Origin: Lachnospiraceae bacterium UBA6998
Lineage (GTDB): Bacteria > Bacillota > Clostridia > Lachnospirales > Lachnospiraceae
Assembly (NCBI GenBank): GCA_002448395.1
Contig: DJXS01000063.1
Location: 10,694 to 33,709, forward strand
Reading direction: 5' to 3'
Length of the DNA stretch: 23,016 nt
The notes beneath the pieces are model-generated. The model was not told the DNA's origin. It did not search any database and saw only the letters and a program-made list of their open reading frames with translations. This document shows positions 14,437 through 22,886 of this stretch, piece by piece. A program made the position numbers and the translations under genes. Each line of letters starts with the position of its first letter. Position 1 is the first letter of the stretch.

Positions 14437-16953
14437 TCATCCCTGAGGCTGGCCGGGAGTTTCCGGCGTACTCTGAGCAGTAGGCTCGCCGCCTGATCCT
14501 CCGCCGGCTTCACTGCCTTGGTTTCCGCCGCCTTCGGTTCCGCCGCCTTCAGTTTCGCCGCCTTCAGTGCCGCCGCCTTCAGTACCGCCGCCTTCGGTTC
14601 CGCCGCCTTCAGTACCGCCGCCTTCGGTTCCGCCGCCTTCAGTGCCGCCGCCTTCAGTACCGCCACCTTCGGTTCCGTCGCCTTCAGAGCCGCCGCCCTC
14701 GGTTCCGCCGCCTTCAGTTCCACCGCCTGTACTGACGCCCGTTCCGGAGTTGCTGCCGTCCTCGCTGTTGTCATCAGCGGGTACTTCAGGGGTCGTATCC
14801 GGTGTCACGATCTTCGCGGTTGTAGCAGGTGTGATCTCTGTCTTGGTAGTCTTCTTTGTCGCAGCATTCTGCGGTTTATCGTCCCAGTCATCGTCATGAG
14901 ATTCCTGGTCCTTGAGGGCTCTGTCCTCTTTGGCGTGATCGTAATCCTTGAATTCCACAGGTTCAAGGCCTTCGTGGATCAGATTCATATAGTTCTTCCA
15001 GATCCTGCCCGGCCAGGAGGCACCCTGAAGGTTCCTTACGCTCTCGGGGGTATCGCATCCGACCCAAACCGAAGTCGTATAATAATGGGTAAATCCGCAG
15101 AACCAGCCGTCCTTGGCCTCATCCGTCGTGCCCGTCTTGCCTGCGCAGGGCATCTGGTTATTGAGCTTGAGTCCACGGCCCGTGCCCCAGTCTTCTTCCA
15201 TAACACCCTGAAGCACACTCACCATTTCTCTTGCGGCGTTCATATCATAAACCTTGGAGGATACGCCGTCATAGGTGTAGATCGTGTTTCCTTTGTAGTC
15301 ATCGATCCTGCTGATGCAGGTGGGGGTACGGAATTTACCGTCATTATAGATCGTGCAGTATCCTGAAGCCATTTCAACAGGCTTAACGCCGTAGGTAAAG
15401 CCGCCGAGGCTCGTCGCAAGCACATTGTCGGAATCAACGATCGTCGAGAAGTGCATTGCTTTCAGCTTGGCGAGACCGTATTTGGGCGTTACATTCTCAT
15501 ATACCTGCCAGGCGACCGTGTTGAGGGATCTCTGAACCGCTTCGCTAAGTTCGAGTTCTCCCAGATAAGAACCGCCGGCGTTTTTGGGACCGTCCTCGAT
15601 TTCCTCGTCCATCACATAGGTTCCGGGGTAATACTCCTTCTCAAAAGCAGGCGTGTAGACCACCAGAGGTTTGATCGAACTGCCGGGCTGTCTGTTGCTC
15701 TGGAATGCGCGGTTGAGGGTCAGAGCAGACTCTGTCTCCTGAGATCTTCCGCCGACCATTGCAATGACCTGTCCCGTGCGGTTGTCAATGCACACGGCCG
15801 CTCCCTGCATCTTGTACTTTCCGTCATCCGCCGTTTCTTCAAAATCTGCGAGTTCCTCGTCTACACAGTCCTGCAGTATCTGCTGTTTTTCCAGGTCAAA
15901 AGTTGTGTACACTTTATAGCCGCCCTTAAACAATTTGGCAAGGCATGAGTCGTAGAGCTCGTTGTATATTTTGTCATAAGCCGCGCGCTCCTGATCGCTT
16001 GCAAAATCATAGCGGAATGTAAAGTCGGGATCCTCGATCTGCATCAGGGCTTCCGTCGCACACTTATAGGTATAAGTAAGCACATATGTGTTCTCGTTGC
16101 GTGTCGCCTCATCCTGCGCGGACAGATCCAGCACGATCTCTTCATTGACAGCCTGGTCATACTCTCCCTGGGAGATCACCCCGTCATCCAGCATATTTCT
16201 GATTATGAGATTTCTTCTGTTGATCGTGTGATCGGGATGTGTGAGCGGATCATAGTAAGTCGGGCTGTTGGGGATCGCGCACAGGAAAGCGACCTGTGAC
16301 AGATCCAACTGGTCAGGAGTCTTGTTGAAATATCCTTCGCATGCGGACGCGATGCCGTAGTAGCCGTTCATGAAGTATACATTATTGAGATAGAATTCGA
16401 GAATCTGATCCTTGCTGTACTTCTTCTCAAGATCCCACGCGATGAAGATCTCCTCGACCTTTCTCTCCCAGGATCTGCCGTTATTGAGGAAGATTCCTCT
16501 TGCCAGCTGCATCGTGATCGTACTGCCGCCCTGGGTTATCTGCCTGTTCACCGCGAATTCCTTCGCGGCCCGGACGATCGCTTTATAATCCACGCCTCCG
16601 TGCTTGTAGAAATTCTTATCCTCGATACTGATCATCGCTTTTCTGAACAGATCAGGAATCTGCGCGGACGTAAGATAATTGGAGTCCTTCTCCGGATGAG
16701 TCTCGGAGATCAGATTTCCGTCAGCATCATAGATCTCGCCGGTCTGTGTGGGCACAAAGGTATCCTTCGTGGATTCACTCACAAAGGCATCCGCCTCGTC
16801 CTTCATCGCTTTTACTCTGGTATAATAACCGCCAAAATAGAAAACGGCCAGAACTGCTAAAATGCCGACGAGCACAAGCAGCAACAGAGTTTTCAGTATA
16901 ACGACGACAATATTTGTCTTTTTTCTTTTCGGTTTCGGTTTCCGCGTTGCCAT
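14437..16953 (-). CDS. Class A penicillin-binding protein (glycosyltransferase plus transpeptidase)
   Basis: This 838-aa bifunctional peptidoglycan synthase has a basic cytoplasmic N-terminus and one membrane helix (about 15-43). The GT51 glycosyltransferase domain contains catalytic Glu111 in EDKNFYKH and QGGSTITMQLARG (141-153). The transpeptidase domain carries SSIK (nucleophile Ser425, Lys428), SLN (476-478) and KTGT (606-609). All key residues are present. After residue about 690 comes a Lys/Thr/Pro-rich stretch, then 13 Thr-Glu-Gly-Gly-Gly-type pentapeptides and a Gly/Pro/Gln-rich end, which is an unusual low-complexity extracellular tail. GGAGGAAG lies just before the ATG. It appears to be a single-gene unit with its own promoter and terminator. 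Confidence 0.96.
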   Translation of the reverse strand: MATRKPKPKRKKTNIVVVILKTLLLLVLVGILAVLAVFYFGGYYTRVKAMKDEADAFVSESTKDTFVPTQTGEIYDADGNLISETHPEKDSNYLTSAQIPDLFRKAMISIEDKNFYKHGGVDYKAIVRAAKEFAVNRQITQGGSTITMQLARGIFLNNGRSWERKVEEIFIAWDLEKKYSKDQILEFYLNNVYFMNGYYGIASACEGYFNKTPDQLDLSQVAFLCAIPNSPTYYDPLTHPDHTINRRNLIIRNMLDDGVISQGEYDQAVNEEIVLDLSAQDEATRNENTYVLTYTYKCATEALMQIEDPDFTFRYDFASDQERAAYDKIYNELYDSCLAKLFKGGYKVYTTFDLEKQQILQDCVDEELADFEETADDGKYKMQGAAVCIDNRTGQVIAMVGGRSQETESALTLNRAFQSNRQPGSSIKPLVVYTPAFEKEYYPGTYVMDEEIEDGPKNAGGSYLGELELSEAVQRSLNTVAWQVYENVTPKYGLAKLKAMHFSTIVDSDNVLATSLGGFTYGVKPVEMASGYCTIYNDGKFRTPTCISRIDDYKGNTIYTYDGVSSKVYDMNAAREMVSVLQGVMEEDWGTGRGLKLNNQMPCAGKTGTTDEAKDGWFCGFTHYYTTSVWVGCDTPESVRNLQGASWPGRIWKNYMNLIHEGLEPVEFKDYDHAKEDRALKDQESHDDDWDDKPQNAATKKTTKTEITPATTAKIVTPDTTPEVPADDNSEDGSNSGTGVSTGGGTEGGGTEGGGSEGDGTEGGGTEGGGTEGGGTEGGGTEGGGTEGGGTEGGGTEGGETEGGGTEGGGNQGSEAGGGSGGEPTAQSTPETPGQPQG
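14525..14719 (-). repeat. 15-bp minisatellite, 13 units, in the PBP tail
   Basis: Thirteen contiguous 15-bp units encode TEGGG pentapeptides, with single variants SEGDG and TEGGE. Synonymous differences between units (GTT, GTA and GTG at the Thr codon on the reverse strand, CTTCA or CTTCG) show some sequence divergence. Copy-number change stays in frame. Confidence 0.93.
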
Positions 16954-16989
16954 TACTTCCTCCGGAATTTTAATAATTATTACAAAAAT

Positions 16990-17019
16990 ATAGTATCACT
17001 CTTTACAATAGTATTCCAA
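16990..17019 (-). promoter_or_regulatory. Candidate PBP promoter
   Basis: On the - strand, TTGGAA (17019-17014), an 18-bp spacer and TACTAT (16995-16990) lie 36 bp upstream of the PBP start codon, in an AT-rich gap after malQ. Sequence match only. Confidence 0.45.
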
Positions 17020-17054
17020 CATAAAACACGGAAGAAACGGCTTAAACTTATTGA

Positions 17055-18608
17055 TCATTTCTCTTTTCCGGTTTCTTTTTCCTCTTTTTTCGGGATTCGT
17101 CCGTAAAGCTTGGCAAGCTTGTAAATGCTCTCGCTCAGTTCCCTGGAAAGAAAGTTGGGCTGAAGCCTCCACTGCCAGTTTTCTCCAAGAGTTCCGGGAT
17201 GGTTGATCCTTGCTTCCTTCCCCTTGACCAGATAATCCTGCATAGGAATAATGCAGAGATCCGCTACGCTGCGATAGGCTTCCCTGATCATATCCCAGAC
17301 AAAAGTACCGTAATCAGTATTCTCGGAGTGGATATATCTTCTGGCCAGATCCCTGTCGTGATCGCTTATTTCCTCGATCCACGCCCTCGTTGTCGTATTG
17401 TCATGGGTGCCCGTATAAACCACGCAGTTCTTAATGTGATTGTAAGGGAGATAATAGCTGTATTCAGTCCAGTCAAAAGCGTACTGCAGGACCTTCATGC
17501 CGGGATATCCCGCATCTTCGAGAAGTTTCTCCGTCACAGGCGTCAGTGTTCCGAGATCTTCCGCTATGATCGGAACATCTCCGAGCGCACTTTTCAGGTT
17601 CTTGAAGAAGTCCATGCCGGGTCCCTTACAGATCTTTCCTTTCTCCGCAGTCTTATCTCCATAGGGCACCGCATAGTACTCCGCAAATCCGTTGAAGTGA
17701 TCGATGCGGAGGACGTCATAGAATTCCATATTGCGGGCGATTCGGTTGATCCACCACTGATATCCGTTCTTTTTAAGGGCTTTCCAGTCATAGAGCGGAT
17801 TTCCCCACAGCTGTCCTGTCTTGGAAAATGCATCCGGCGCGCATCCGGCGACATCGATCGGATTTCCTTCCTTATCCATGTGGAAGATCTCCTTGTGTGC
17901 CCATGATGCGGCGCTGTCCATTGCTACATAAAAAGGAATATCGCCTATGATGCTGATCCCCTGCTTTTTCGCGTAGGCGTGCAGTTTCTCCCAATGTCTC
18001 TCGAACTCGTACTGCTGGAAAAAGTAGAAGCCGATTTCATTCTCAAGTTCTACTCTGGCCTTTTTCAGAGCTTCGGGATCTCTCATCTTCAGCCCCTCTT
18101 CCCAGTTCTGCCAGCTCTTTCCCTGTTCTCTCTGCTTGATAGACATGTACAGGGCGTAGTCCTCCAGCCAGTACGCTTCCTTTTTGAGGAAGGCTTTGTA
18201 CTCCCGAGTCTGGGCAGAGGCACCGTTTTGCAGTCTTCCGCTGATGCTCTCCTTAAATCTATCGTAAGCTTTTCGGAGCAGCGGGTAGCGGTTCTCATAC
18301 ATTGCACCGTAATCTACCTTTTCCTGATCCGATCCAAACCACACAGACTCGCATTCCTGCCATGTGAGGAGGCCGTCGCCGATCAGCTGCTCAAGGTCGA
18401 TAAAATACGGATTGCCCGCGAAGGAAGATACCGACTGATAAGGGCTGTCGCCAAATCCGGTCTGGCAGAAAGGCAGGACCTGCCACATGCTCTGTCCGGA
18501 AGCCTTGAGAAAATCGATAAACGCATACGCCTCTCTGTCGAAACATCCGATGCCGAAACGTGAGGGAAGTGAGAATACGGGCATAAGAATACCGCACTGT
18601 CTTTTCAT
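17055..18608 (-). CDS. malQ: 4-alpha-glucanotransferase (amylomaltase)
   Basis: This 517-aa GH77 enzyme transfers alpha-1,4-glucan segments between maltodextrins, in maltose or glycogen metabolism. Landmarks are the N-terminal PVFSLPSRFGIGCF, GDSPYQSVSSFAGNPYFIDL, IIGDIPFYVAMDSA, and the catalytic trio: nucleophile Asp303 in RIDHFNGF, acid/base Glu350 in AEDLGT, and Asp403 in THDN. PDAFSKTGQLWGNPLYDW is the family lid region. Length is typical. AGAAAGGAATC precedes the ATG. No other maltose genes flank it here, so it appears as a single gene. Its 3' end lacks an obvious terminator before the PBP promoter. Confidence 0.97.
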   Translation of the reverse strand: MKRQCGILMPVFSLPSRFGIGCFDREAYAFIDFLKASGQSMWQVLPFCQTGFGDSPYQSVSSFAGNPYFIDLEQLIGDGLLTWQECESVWFGSDQEKVDYGAMYENRYPLLRKAYDRFKESISGRLQNGASAQTREYKAFLKKEAYWLEDYALYMSIKQREQGKSWQNWEEGLKMRDPEALKKARVELENEIGFYFFQQYEFERHWEKLHAYAKKQGISIIGDIPFYVAMDSAASWAHKEIFHMDKEGNPIDVAGCAPDAFSKTGQLWGNPLYDWKALKKNGYQWWINRIARNMEFYDVLRIDHFNGFAEYYAVPYGDKTAEKGKICKGPGMDFFKNLKSALGDVPIIAEDLGTLTPVTEKLLEDAGYPGMKVLQYAFDWTEYSYYLPYNHIKNCVVYTGTHDNTTTRAWIEEISDHDRDLARRYIHSENTDYGTFVWDMIREAYRSVADLCIIPMQDYLVKGKEARINHPGTLGENWQWRLQPNFLSRELSESIYKLAKLYGRIPKKEEKETGKEK

Positions 18609-18677
18609 AGATTTGATTCCTTTCTATCACCAGTTTTTTCTGGCCCGGCAACTATACACCGCCAGAGCCGGATCCTG

Positions 18678-18711
18678 AAAAAAGGGCTGTGAAATCTCTT
18701 CACAGCCCTTT
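18678..18711 (-). terminator. Terminator after the esterase-fold gene
   Basis: A perfect 13-bp stem, AAAGGGCTGTGAA (18681-18693) with TTCACAGCCCTTT (18699-18711), closes a 5-nt loop and gives TTTTTT on the - strand. GGATCC flanks the hairpin on both sides (18670-18675 and 18712-18717). Confidence 0.85.
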
Positions 18712-18801
18712 GGATCCACAATATGCAGTATACTTGTCATTTACGTTTTCGTCAATTGCGCTCCCATGTCACATCCGGCAAAACAGCGTATCCTTTATGC
18801 T

Positions 18802-19566
18802 TTATTTTGACGTAACCAGCGCGTGTTCTCTGATCACAATGGGAATAAAGTACTCCAGCTGGTGCTTCCACCAGGGCCAGTCATGGCTGACATCCTCTCC
18901 CCAGTATTCGATCATGGCACTGATCCTCTTGCGATGCAGTATTTTGTCCAAATATCTCAGAGTCCTGCAGCACTCATCCTCCCAGGCTCCTCTGCCGCTG
19001 CACATAAGAATCAGGGAACTGTTGTACTCGCGGATCCATGGATGATCCTCCGGCATATTCGAAAGGAAACACTCCACCGAATTGTCGTACAGCGTACTGT
19101 CCATCCAGCCATGGTAATAGTAGGACGAATCATATATCCCGGAAAGCGCGATCAAACCGTCAAACAGCTCCGGCCTCCTGAAAAAAGAGATCGCGGCTTG
19201 CGTCGCCCCCATATCGACCCCCATCACAAAAGGACGCATCCCCGGCGGAGTGAACTCTTTAATAAGCGGAAGGACCTCATCTACGATAAAGCGGTGATAG
19301 CTTTCCTGCCTTGCGCTTCTCCATGTGTTGATGCCATCCTCACAATACCAGCTCTCATTATCTACTGTTTCTACGCAGAAGAGCTGCATCTCTCCGTCTT
19401 CGAGATATGTCCTGAGGGTATGCGTAACGCCGAAGTCCTCGTAATTGGTACATGGAGCGCACTGTGTGGGAAACCCGAGAAAAGGCACCCCCGAATGTCC
19501 ATAATGAATGATATGCATCTCCTTATTAAGGTGGCTGCTGTGAATAACATGCTCGTGACTCTCCAT
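18802..19566 (-). CDS. Esterase-family alpha/beta-hydrolase fold protein with Asp in place of the nucleophile Ser
   Basis: This 254-aa protein resembles the esterase D-like (PF00756-type) family. It has VDNESWY and an EVLPLI segment, a nucleophile elbow, and a C-terminal SHDWPWWKHQLEYF carrying His228. The elbow reads GVDMG, so Asp118 (codon GAT) occupies the position where family members have Ser in G-x-S-x-G. The protein is otherwise intact. The start at 19566 is preferred over 19596 because GGAGG lies 7 bp before it. It may be a pseudoenzyme, or an Asp-nucleophile hydrolase as in haloalkane dehalogenases. The fold family is confident, the activity unknown. It stands alone between rubrerythrin and malQ. 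Confidence 0.85.
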   Translation of the reverse strand: MESHEHVIHSSHLNKEMHIIHYGHSGVPFLGFPTQCAPCTNYEDFGVTHTLRTYLEDGEMQLFCVETVDNESWYCEDGINTWRSARQESYHRFIVDEVLPLIKEFTPPGMRPFVMGVDMGATQAAISFFRRPELFDGLIALSGIYDSSYYYHGWMDSTLYDNSVECFLSNMPEDHPWIREYNSSLILMCSGRGAWEDECCRTLRYLDKILHRKRISAMIEYWGEDVSHDWPWWKHQLEYFIPIVIREHALVTSK

Positions 19567-19649
19567 TTGCCCGCCTCCGTCAGTATTTTGCCTCATTCAG
19601 ATCAATTCATTTGTTTCTTTGGTTCGATGTGAATTCATTTCAATTGATA

Positions 19650-19721
19650 AGGAGGATCATCCTTGCGAACAATCCTCCGTCAGTGCACAATACGCTGTGC
19701 GGCTGACCGGTCTTAGCCGCA
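19650..19721. other. Two hairpins between rubrerythrin and the esterase-fold gene
   Basis: GGAGGAT/ATCCTCC (about 19652-19678) and GCGGCT/AGCCGC (about 19699-19720) each form short stems in the 174-bp gap. Neither has a clean T-run on the - strand, so I do not call a terminator with confidence. One of them may nonetheless end the rubrerythrin transcript. Confidence 0.35.
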
Positions 19722-19740
19722 TCCGCACATAATATTTAAC

Positions 19741-20301
19741 TTAATAGTTATCAGCGCGCAATTCGAAATATGCCTGAGGATGATCACAGACAGGACATAC
19801 ATCAGGAGCGCTGGGACCGATCACGATATGTCCGCAGTTGCCGCATTCCCAAACGCGGTCTCCGTCCCTTGAGAATACCAGGCCGCCTTCGATGTTCTCG
19901 ATCAGCTTGCGATATCTGGCTTCATGCTCTTTCTCAATAGCCGCGACCATCTCAAAGAGATTGGCAATGTCCGCGAATCCCTCTTCTCTTGCTGTCTTGG
20001 CAAATTCAGGATACATCTCCTGCCACTCGTACTGCTCGCCGTCCGCAGCGATCTCAAGATTATCCTTGGTGCTGTGTACGCCCTCAAGGATCTTGTACCA
20101 GATCTTGGCATGTTCTTTCTCATTAGCTGCTGTCTCTTCAAAGATCTTGGCGATCTGAACATATCCGTCTTTTCTTGCCTTGGAAGCAAAATAAGTATAC
20201 TTATTGCGGGCCTGGGACTCGCCGGCGAATGCTTCCATCAGATTGTCAAATGTCTTGGTCCCGATCAGGTTTTTACCCATATTTGCATAAATATCTGCCA
20301 T
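19741..20301 (-). CDS. rbr: Rubrerythrin
   Basis: This 186-aa protein has an N-terminal ferritin-like di-iron domain with the Glu and E-x-x-H ligands (EAFAGESQARNKY, ANEKEHAKIWYK, IEKEHEARYR). A C-terminal rubredoxin domain has CGNCG and CPVCDHP supplying four Cys for one iron. Classic rubrerythrins reduce hydrogen peroxide to water in anaerobes, taking electrons from rubredoxin-type donors. Length and residues are complete. AAGGAGGT lies just before the ATG. The gene has its own upstream region with an inverted-repeat cluster. I see no PerR-box match there, although peroxide control would be expected from the family. Confidence 0.97.
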   Translation of the reverse strand: MADIYANMGKNLIGTKTFDNLMEAFAGESQARNKYTYFASKARKDGYVQIAKIFEETAANEKEHAKIWYKILEGVHSTKDNLEIAADGEQYEWQEMYPEFAKTAREEGFADIANLFEMVAAIEKEHEARYRKLIENIEGGLVFSRDGDRVWECGNCGHIVIGPSAPDVCPVCDHPQAYFELRADNY

Positions 20302-20329
20302 ATTACTACCTCCTTATTTAGTTTGAAAA

Positions 20330-20357
20330 TTACCACTTACTTGGTAATATTTTACCA
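20330..20357 (-). promoter_or_regulatory. Inverted-repeat cluster in the rubrerythrin promoter region
   Basis: TTACCA (20330-20335), TGGTAA (20342-20347) and TTACCA (20352-20357) form alternating half-sites with spacers of 6 and 4 bp. The only decent -10 on the - strand, TAAAAT (20354-20349), overlaps the last two, with TTTACA 15 bp further upstream as a poor -35. This could be a regulator-binding site or a leader hairpin. Confidence 0.45.
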
Positions 20358-20425
20358 CAAAAAAGCTGTTGTAAATATGATTTTTGTGAAATATGCAAAT
20401 AATTCACTTTTATTTTATATTTAGA

Positions 20426-21040
20426 TCATTTTGTACGCCACAGTCTTGAGAGCGTACAGCCCAGCACTGCCCCAATCAGGCACCCCAGCGTATTATTCAT
20501 AATATCATCAAGCTGGAAATACCCCAGTCCGTATCTGAGCTGCGCATATTCTGTTGCAGCGCTGCACATAAGGCCTACGGCAGTGCACGCGACTATGCTG
20601 TATCTCATAGGCTTTATGATAAAAGGCAGCAGATATCCCATCGGAATATAGAGGAGAATATTGAGAAATACCTCTCTCGCCGCATTGCGGCTTCCGATGT
20701 GAACATATTGCATGGTCTCCCTCAGGCCTTCCGGCAGCATTCTCAGAGTTTCCCGAAATCCCAGGTCCAGACTGAAAGCCTGTCTGTAATTATCAAAAGC
20801 AGGTAGCTTCGACGAGCCCCCTCCTCCCCGGCCAAGCAGCGTAAAACTCAGATTTCCGATCACATAAACGGCAAAAATGAGCAGCGCGGTACCTCTGACC
20901 AGCGGTTTGCGCCGTAGGATACACAGTAGCATGGGCAGAATGACAATCATTGTCATTACCACAAGAAATATGAGCCTGTCCTCTTCCGAAAAGAGAATCG
21001 GGACATAATAGCGGATCTTATCGATCAAATCATTGATCAT
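20426..21040 (-). CDS. VanZ-like family membrane protein
   Basis: This 204-aa protein has about five predicted membrane segments (near residues 24-42, 50-70, 124-142, 146-164 and 182-199). The conserved VanZ segments NILLYIPMGYLLPF and EYAQLRYGLGYFQLDDIMNNTLG are present. VanZ was named for a role in teicoplanin resistance in one vancomycin operon, but most homologues, including this one, stand outside such operons and their function is unclear. Insertion into the cell envelope is certain, the activity is not. GGAGG lies close to the ATG, next to a small TATCGG/CCGATA hairpin (21054-21070) that could influence translation. A promoter may overlap the preceding terminator. Confidence 0.88.
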   Translation of the reverse strand: MINDLIDKIRYYVPILFSEEDRLIFLVVMTMIVILPMLLCILRRKPLVRGTALLIFAVYVIGNLSFTLLGRGGGGSSKLPAFDNYRQAFSLDLGFRETLRMLPEGLRETMQYVHIGSRNAAREVFLNILLYIPMGYLLPFIIKPMRYSIVACTAVGLMCSAATEYAQLRYGLGYFQLDDIMNNTLGCLIGAVLGCTLSRLWRTK

Positions 21041-21089
21041 AGACTTTCCTCCATATCGGTCTTTCCGATACTCCCCCTATACTTTCCAT

Positions 21090-21118
21090 GTTTTACATTA
21101 AAAAAACCGGCAAGTCAA
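21090..21118 (-). promoter_or_regulatory. Candidate VanZ-gene promoter overlapping a terminator
   Basis: On the - strand, TTGACT (21118-21113), a 17-bp spacer and TAAAAC (21095-21090) match sigma-A elements. The -35 is inside the loop of the terminator hairpin at 21100-21139. Confidence 0.45.
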
Positions 21119-21139
21119 ATAGACATACCGGTATTTTTT
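21100..21139 (-). terminator. Bidirectional terminator after the surface-protein gene
   Basis: ACCGG (about 21106-21110) pairs with CCGGT (about 21128-21132), with an inner GTC/GAC pair. There is a T-run on the - strand (seven A on +) and six T on the + strand. It lies about 37 bp after the surface-protein stop. Confidence 0.7.
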
Positions 21140-21175
21140 CTTAACATTATATTAATTTTTTATTTCCTGTATTTA

Positions 21176-22819
21176 TTACTCTCTGCTTTGTTCGATACGC
21201 ATCCATACAAACAGCGCGGCCAGAGCCATAAGAAGTATAGCTCCCCAGAAGATCGAATCCGCAGAGTCTGCTGTCTTGGCTGAGTGCGTCTTTTTGATCG
21301 TGGTACTTGTTCTTGCCGGCATGGAACGTGATACTTTTGTTGTCAAAACAGTGGCAACGATCCTTCCTTCTTCAAATGTGTGATTGCTCCGCTGTTCGAT
21401 CTCTTCTTCTCCGCTCCTTCCCTCCGGAAGCGGCTCATGCGTATTGGTGATCGAATAGCCGTCCAGATCAGAGCCGCTGATCAGGCCTGTGTATCCGTCA
21501 ACTCTCTCCTCCACGACAGAATAGGACTGCTTTACACCGTCCGAATAGACTGCCAGTTCATCGAATGTTCCGCTCCAATCGTTTTCTTCACTTAACGTGA
21601 TGGTCCTGCCGGTCTCTTTACCGTTTGCGTAAAGAGTAATATCAACACTGCCGGGCCTTGTGCCGTCAGCATCTTCTTCGTCTTCCCAATGCCCTGTGAC
21701 ATCGATATCGATCGAAGGATTATTTTCAAGCGGTTTCAGGAAAACTATTTCGCCGCTGTAATTCGTTGTTCCCCTGAACAGAACAGCATCTTCATCAATT
21801 TCGTCCGGATCCTCTGATCCTGCAGCAGCGAAGATCCTTCCGCCCTGCTCGATCATGTATTCGGAATCCTCATCTGTTTTGACAGCAAATTCTCTGCAGC
21901 CTTCCGGCATGCTGAAATTGATCTCGCTCTTTCCCTGCGTTTCCCTGACTCTGATATTGTCGAAGTTTACAGCACTTTCTTCACTGCCGGCGAATGCTGC
22001 TCTGAGAATTGCTGCCGGCTTGAATCCCTCAGGAAGGGCCTCTCCTGCGTCCGTTCCTGTCTGCACTGCGTATGCGATCGCATGTCCCGTTCCGTCCGCA
22101 AAAGCCATAAATGACTCTGTATTAGCTGAGATCAATGGAGCCCTGGCAGGCATCGCATCATTCCCGGCACCGCAGCCAACCGCATCAGCGTTTTTTCCTG
22201 CGATCGCGGTAATATTTCCTTCTTCAATCACAATATGGCCGCAGGCATACTGCCCCCGGCTTGCTCCTATTGCCGCGGCTCCTTCTCCTCCGACCGCCGC
22301 AAGATATCCTTTTCCTCTTATTCTCAGGCTTGCTTCATAGAGGCTCCCTTCTTCACCACCCGGGAGCGTTCCCACTTCAATTCCGGCATAGCCCTCCGCG
22401 CCCTGAAGGAAGTTCTCCATCACCGAAGCATTACCTTCTTCTGATTTTTCTCCCTCTGCAAGACGTATCTCAACAGCCGCACCCGGGATCACCCTCAGTG
22501 CAGGTCCGTTTTCTGCCAGTATCCTCACTCCGCTGAGCACAAGCGCAGCGTATCCGGATACTTCTATCCGGTCCCTGGAATAGTCAACAGCAGGATTAAG
22601 TCTGATACTGACTGTTCCTCCGTATATGTAGAGCTTTCTTTCATCTTCCTCATATCTGTAATTGCCGGCCGATTCCGACTCGACAAGCAGAGAACCCGCC
22701 TCCGTCTGTATTGTCTGCGGCACCTCTGCCGTTTCCGCTGCTTGGGCACTTCGCCCCGCTGCCGATACAAGGATCAGAATCACAACAAATAGACATGCGA
22801 TCCTTTTTATCGTATTCAT
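21176..22819 (-). CDS. Secreted surface protein with Gly-rich repeats, Cna_B domain and C-terminal anchor
   Basis: This 547-aa protein has a Sec signal peptide at residues 1-28 (cut near AQA-AE). Residues about 60-220 look like the repetitive beta-rich, carbohydrate-binding-like region of clostridial surface proteins: GYLAAVGGEGAAAIGAS (171-187) is echoed by GNITAIAGKNADAVGCGAG (201-219). A Cna_B-type domain spans about 370-462 (TRPGSVDITLYANGKETG through YSITNTHEP). In it the usual isopeptide Lys position reads VTGHW, while Glu437/438 and Asn459 are kept. The end has KTADSAD (515-521), a hydrophobic helix and MRIEQSRE, resembling a KTGD-type sorting signal without LPXTG. Function is probably surface display; the ligand is unknown. 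Confidence 0.82.
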   Translation of the reverse strand: MNTIKRIACLFVVILILVSAAGRSAQAAETAEVPQTIQTEAGSLLVESESAGNYRYEEDERKLYIYGGTVSIRLNPAVDYSRDRIEVSGYAALVLSGVRILAENGPALRVIPGAAVEIRLAEGEKSEEGNASVMENFLQGAEGYAGIEVGTLPGGEEGSLYEASLRIRGKGYLAAVGGEGAAAIGASRGQYACGHIVIEEGNITAIAGKNADAVGCGAGNDAMPARAPLISANTESFMAFADGTGHAIAYAVQTGTDAGEALPEGFKPAAILRAAFAGSEESAVNFDNIRVRETQGKSEINFSMPEGCREFAVKTDEDSEYMIEQGGRIFAAAGSEDPDEIDEDAVLFRGTTNYSGEIVFLKPLENNPSIDIDVTGHWEDEEDADGTRPGSVDITLYANGKETGRTITLSEENDWSGTFDELAVYSDGVKQSYSVVEERVDGYTGLISGSDLDGYSITNTHEPLPEGRSGEEEIEQRSNHTFEEGRIVATVLTTKVSRSMPARTSTTIKKTHSAKTADSADSIFWGAILLMALAALFVWMRIEQSRE

Positions 22820-22886
22820 TTTCCAAATCCCTTTATAAACAAAAGAACAAGTATTTGAGAACGTAATTATCCTGATATAATAATTA

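Noticed and set aside
14518..15366. Alanine/phenylalanine-rich + strand open frame opposite the PBP gene
   Set aside because: The AAFS-type repeats are simply the reverse translation of the PBP minisatellite. The - strand frame contains intact catalytic motifs.
20330..20357. PerR box in the rubrerythrin promoter
   Set aside because: Peroxide regulation is plausible for this family, but the TTACCA/TGGTAA half-sites do not match the known TTATAAT-N-ATTATAA consensus.
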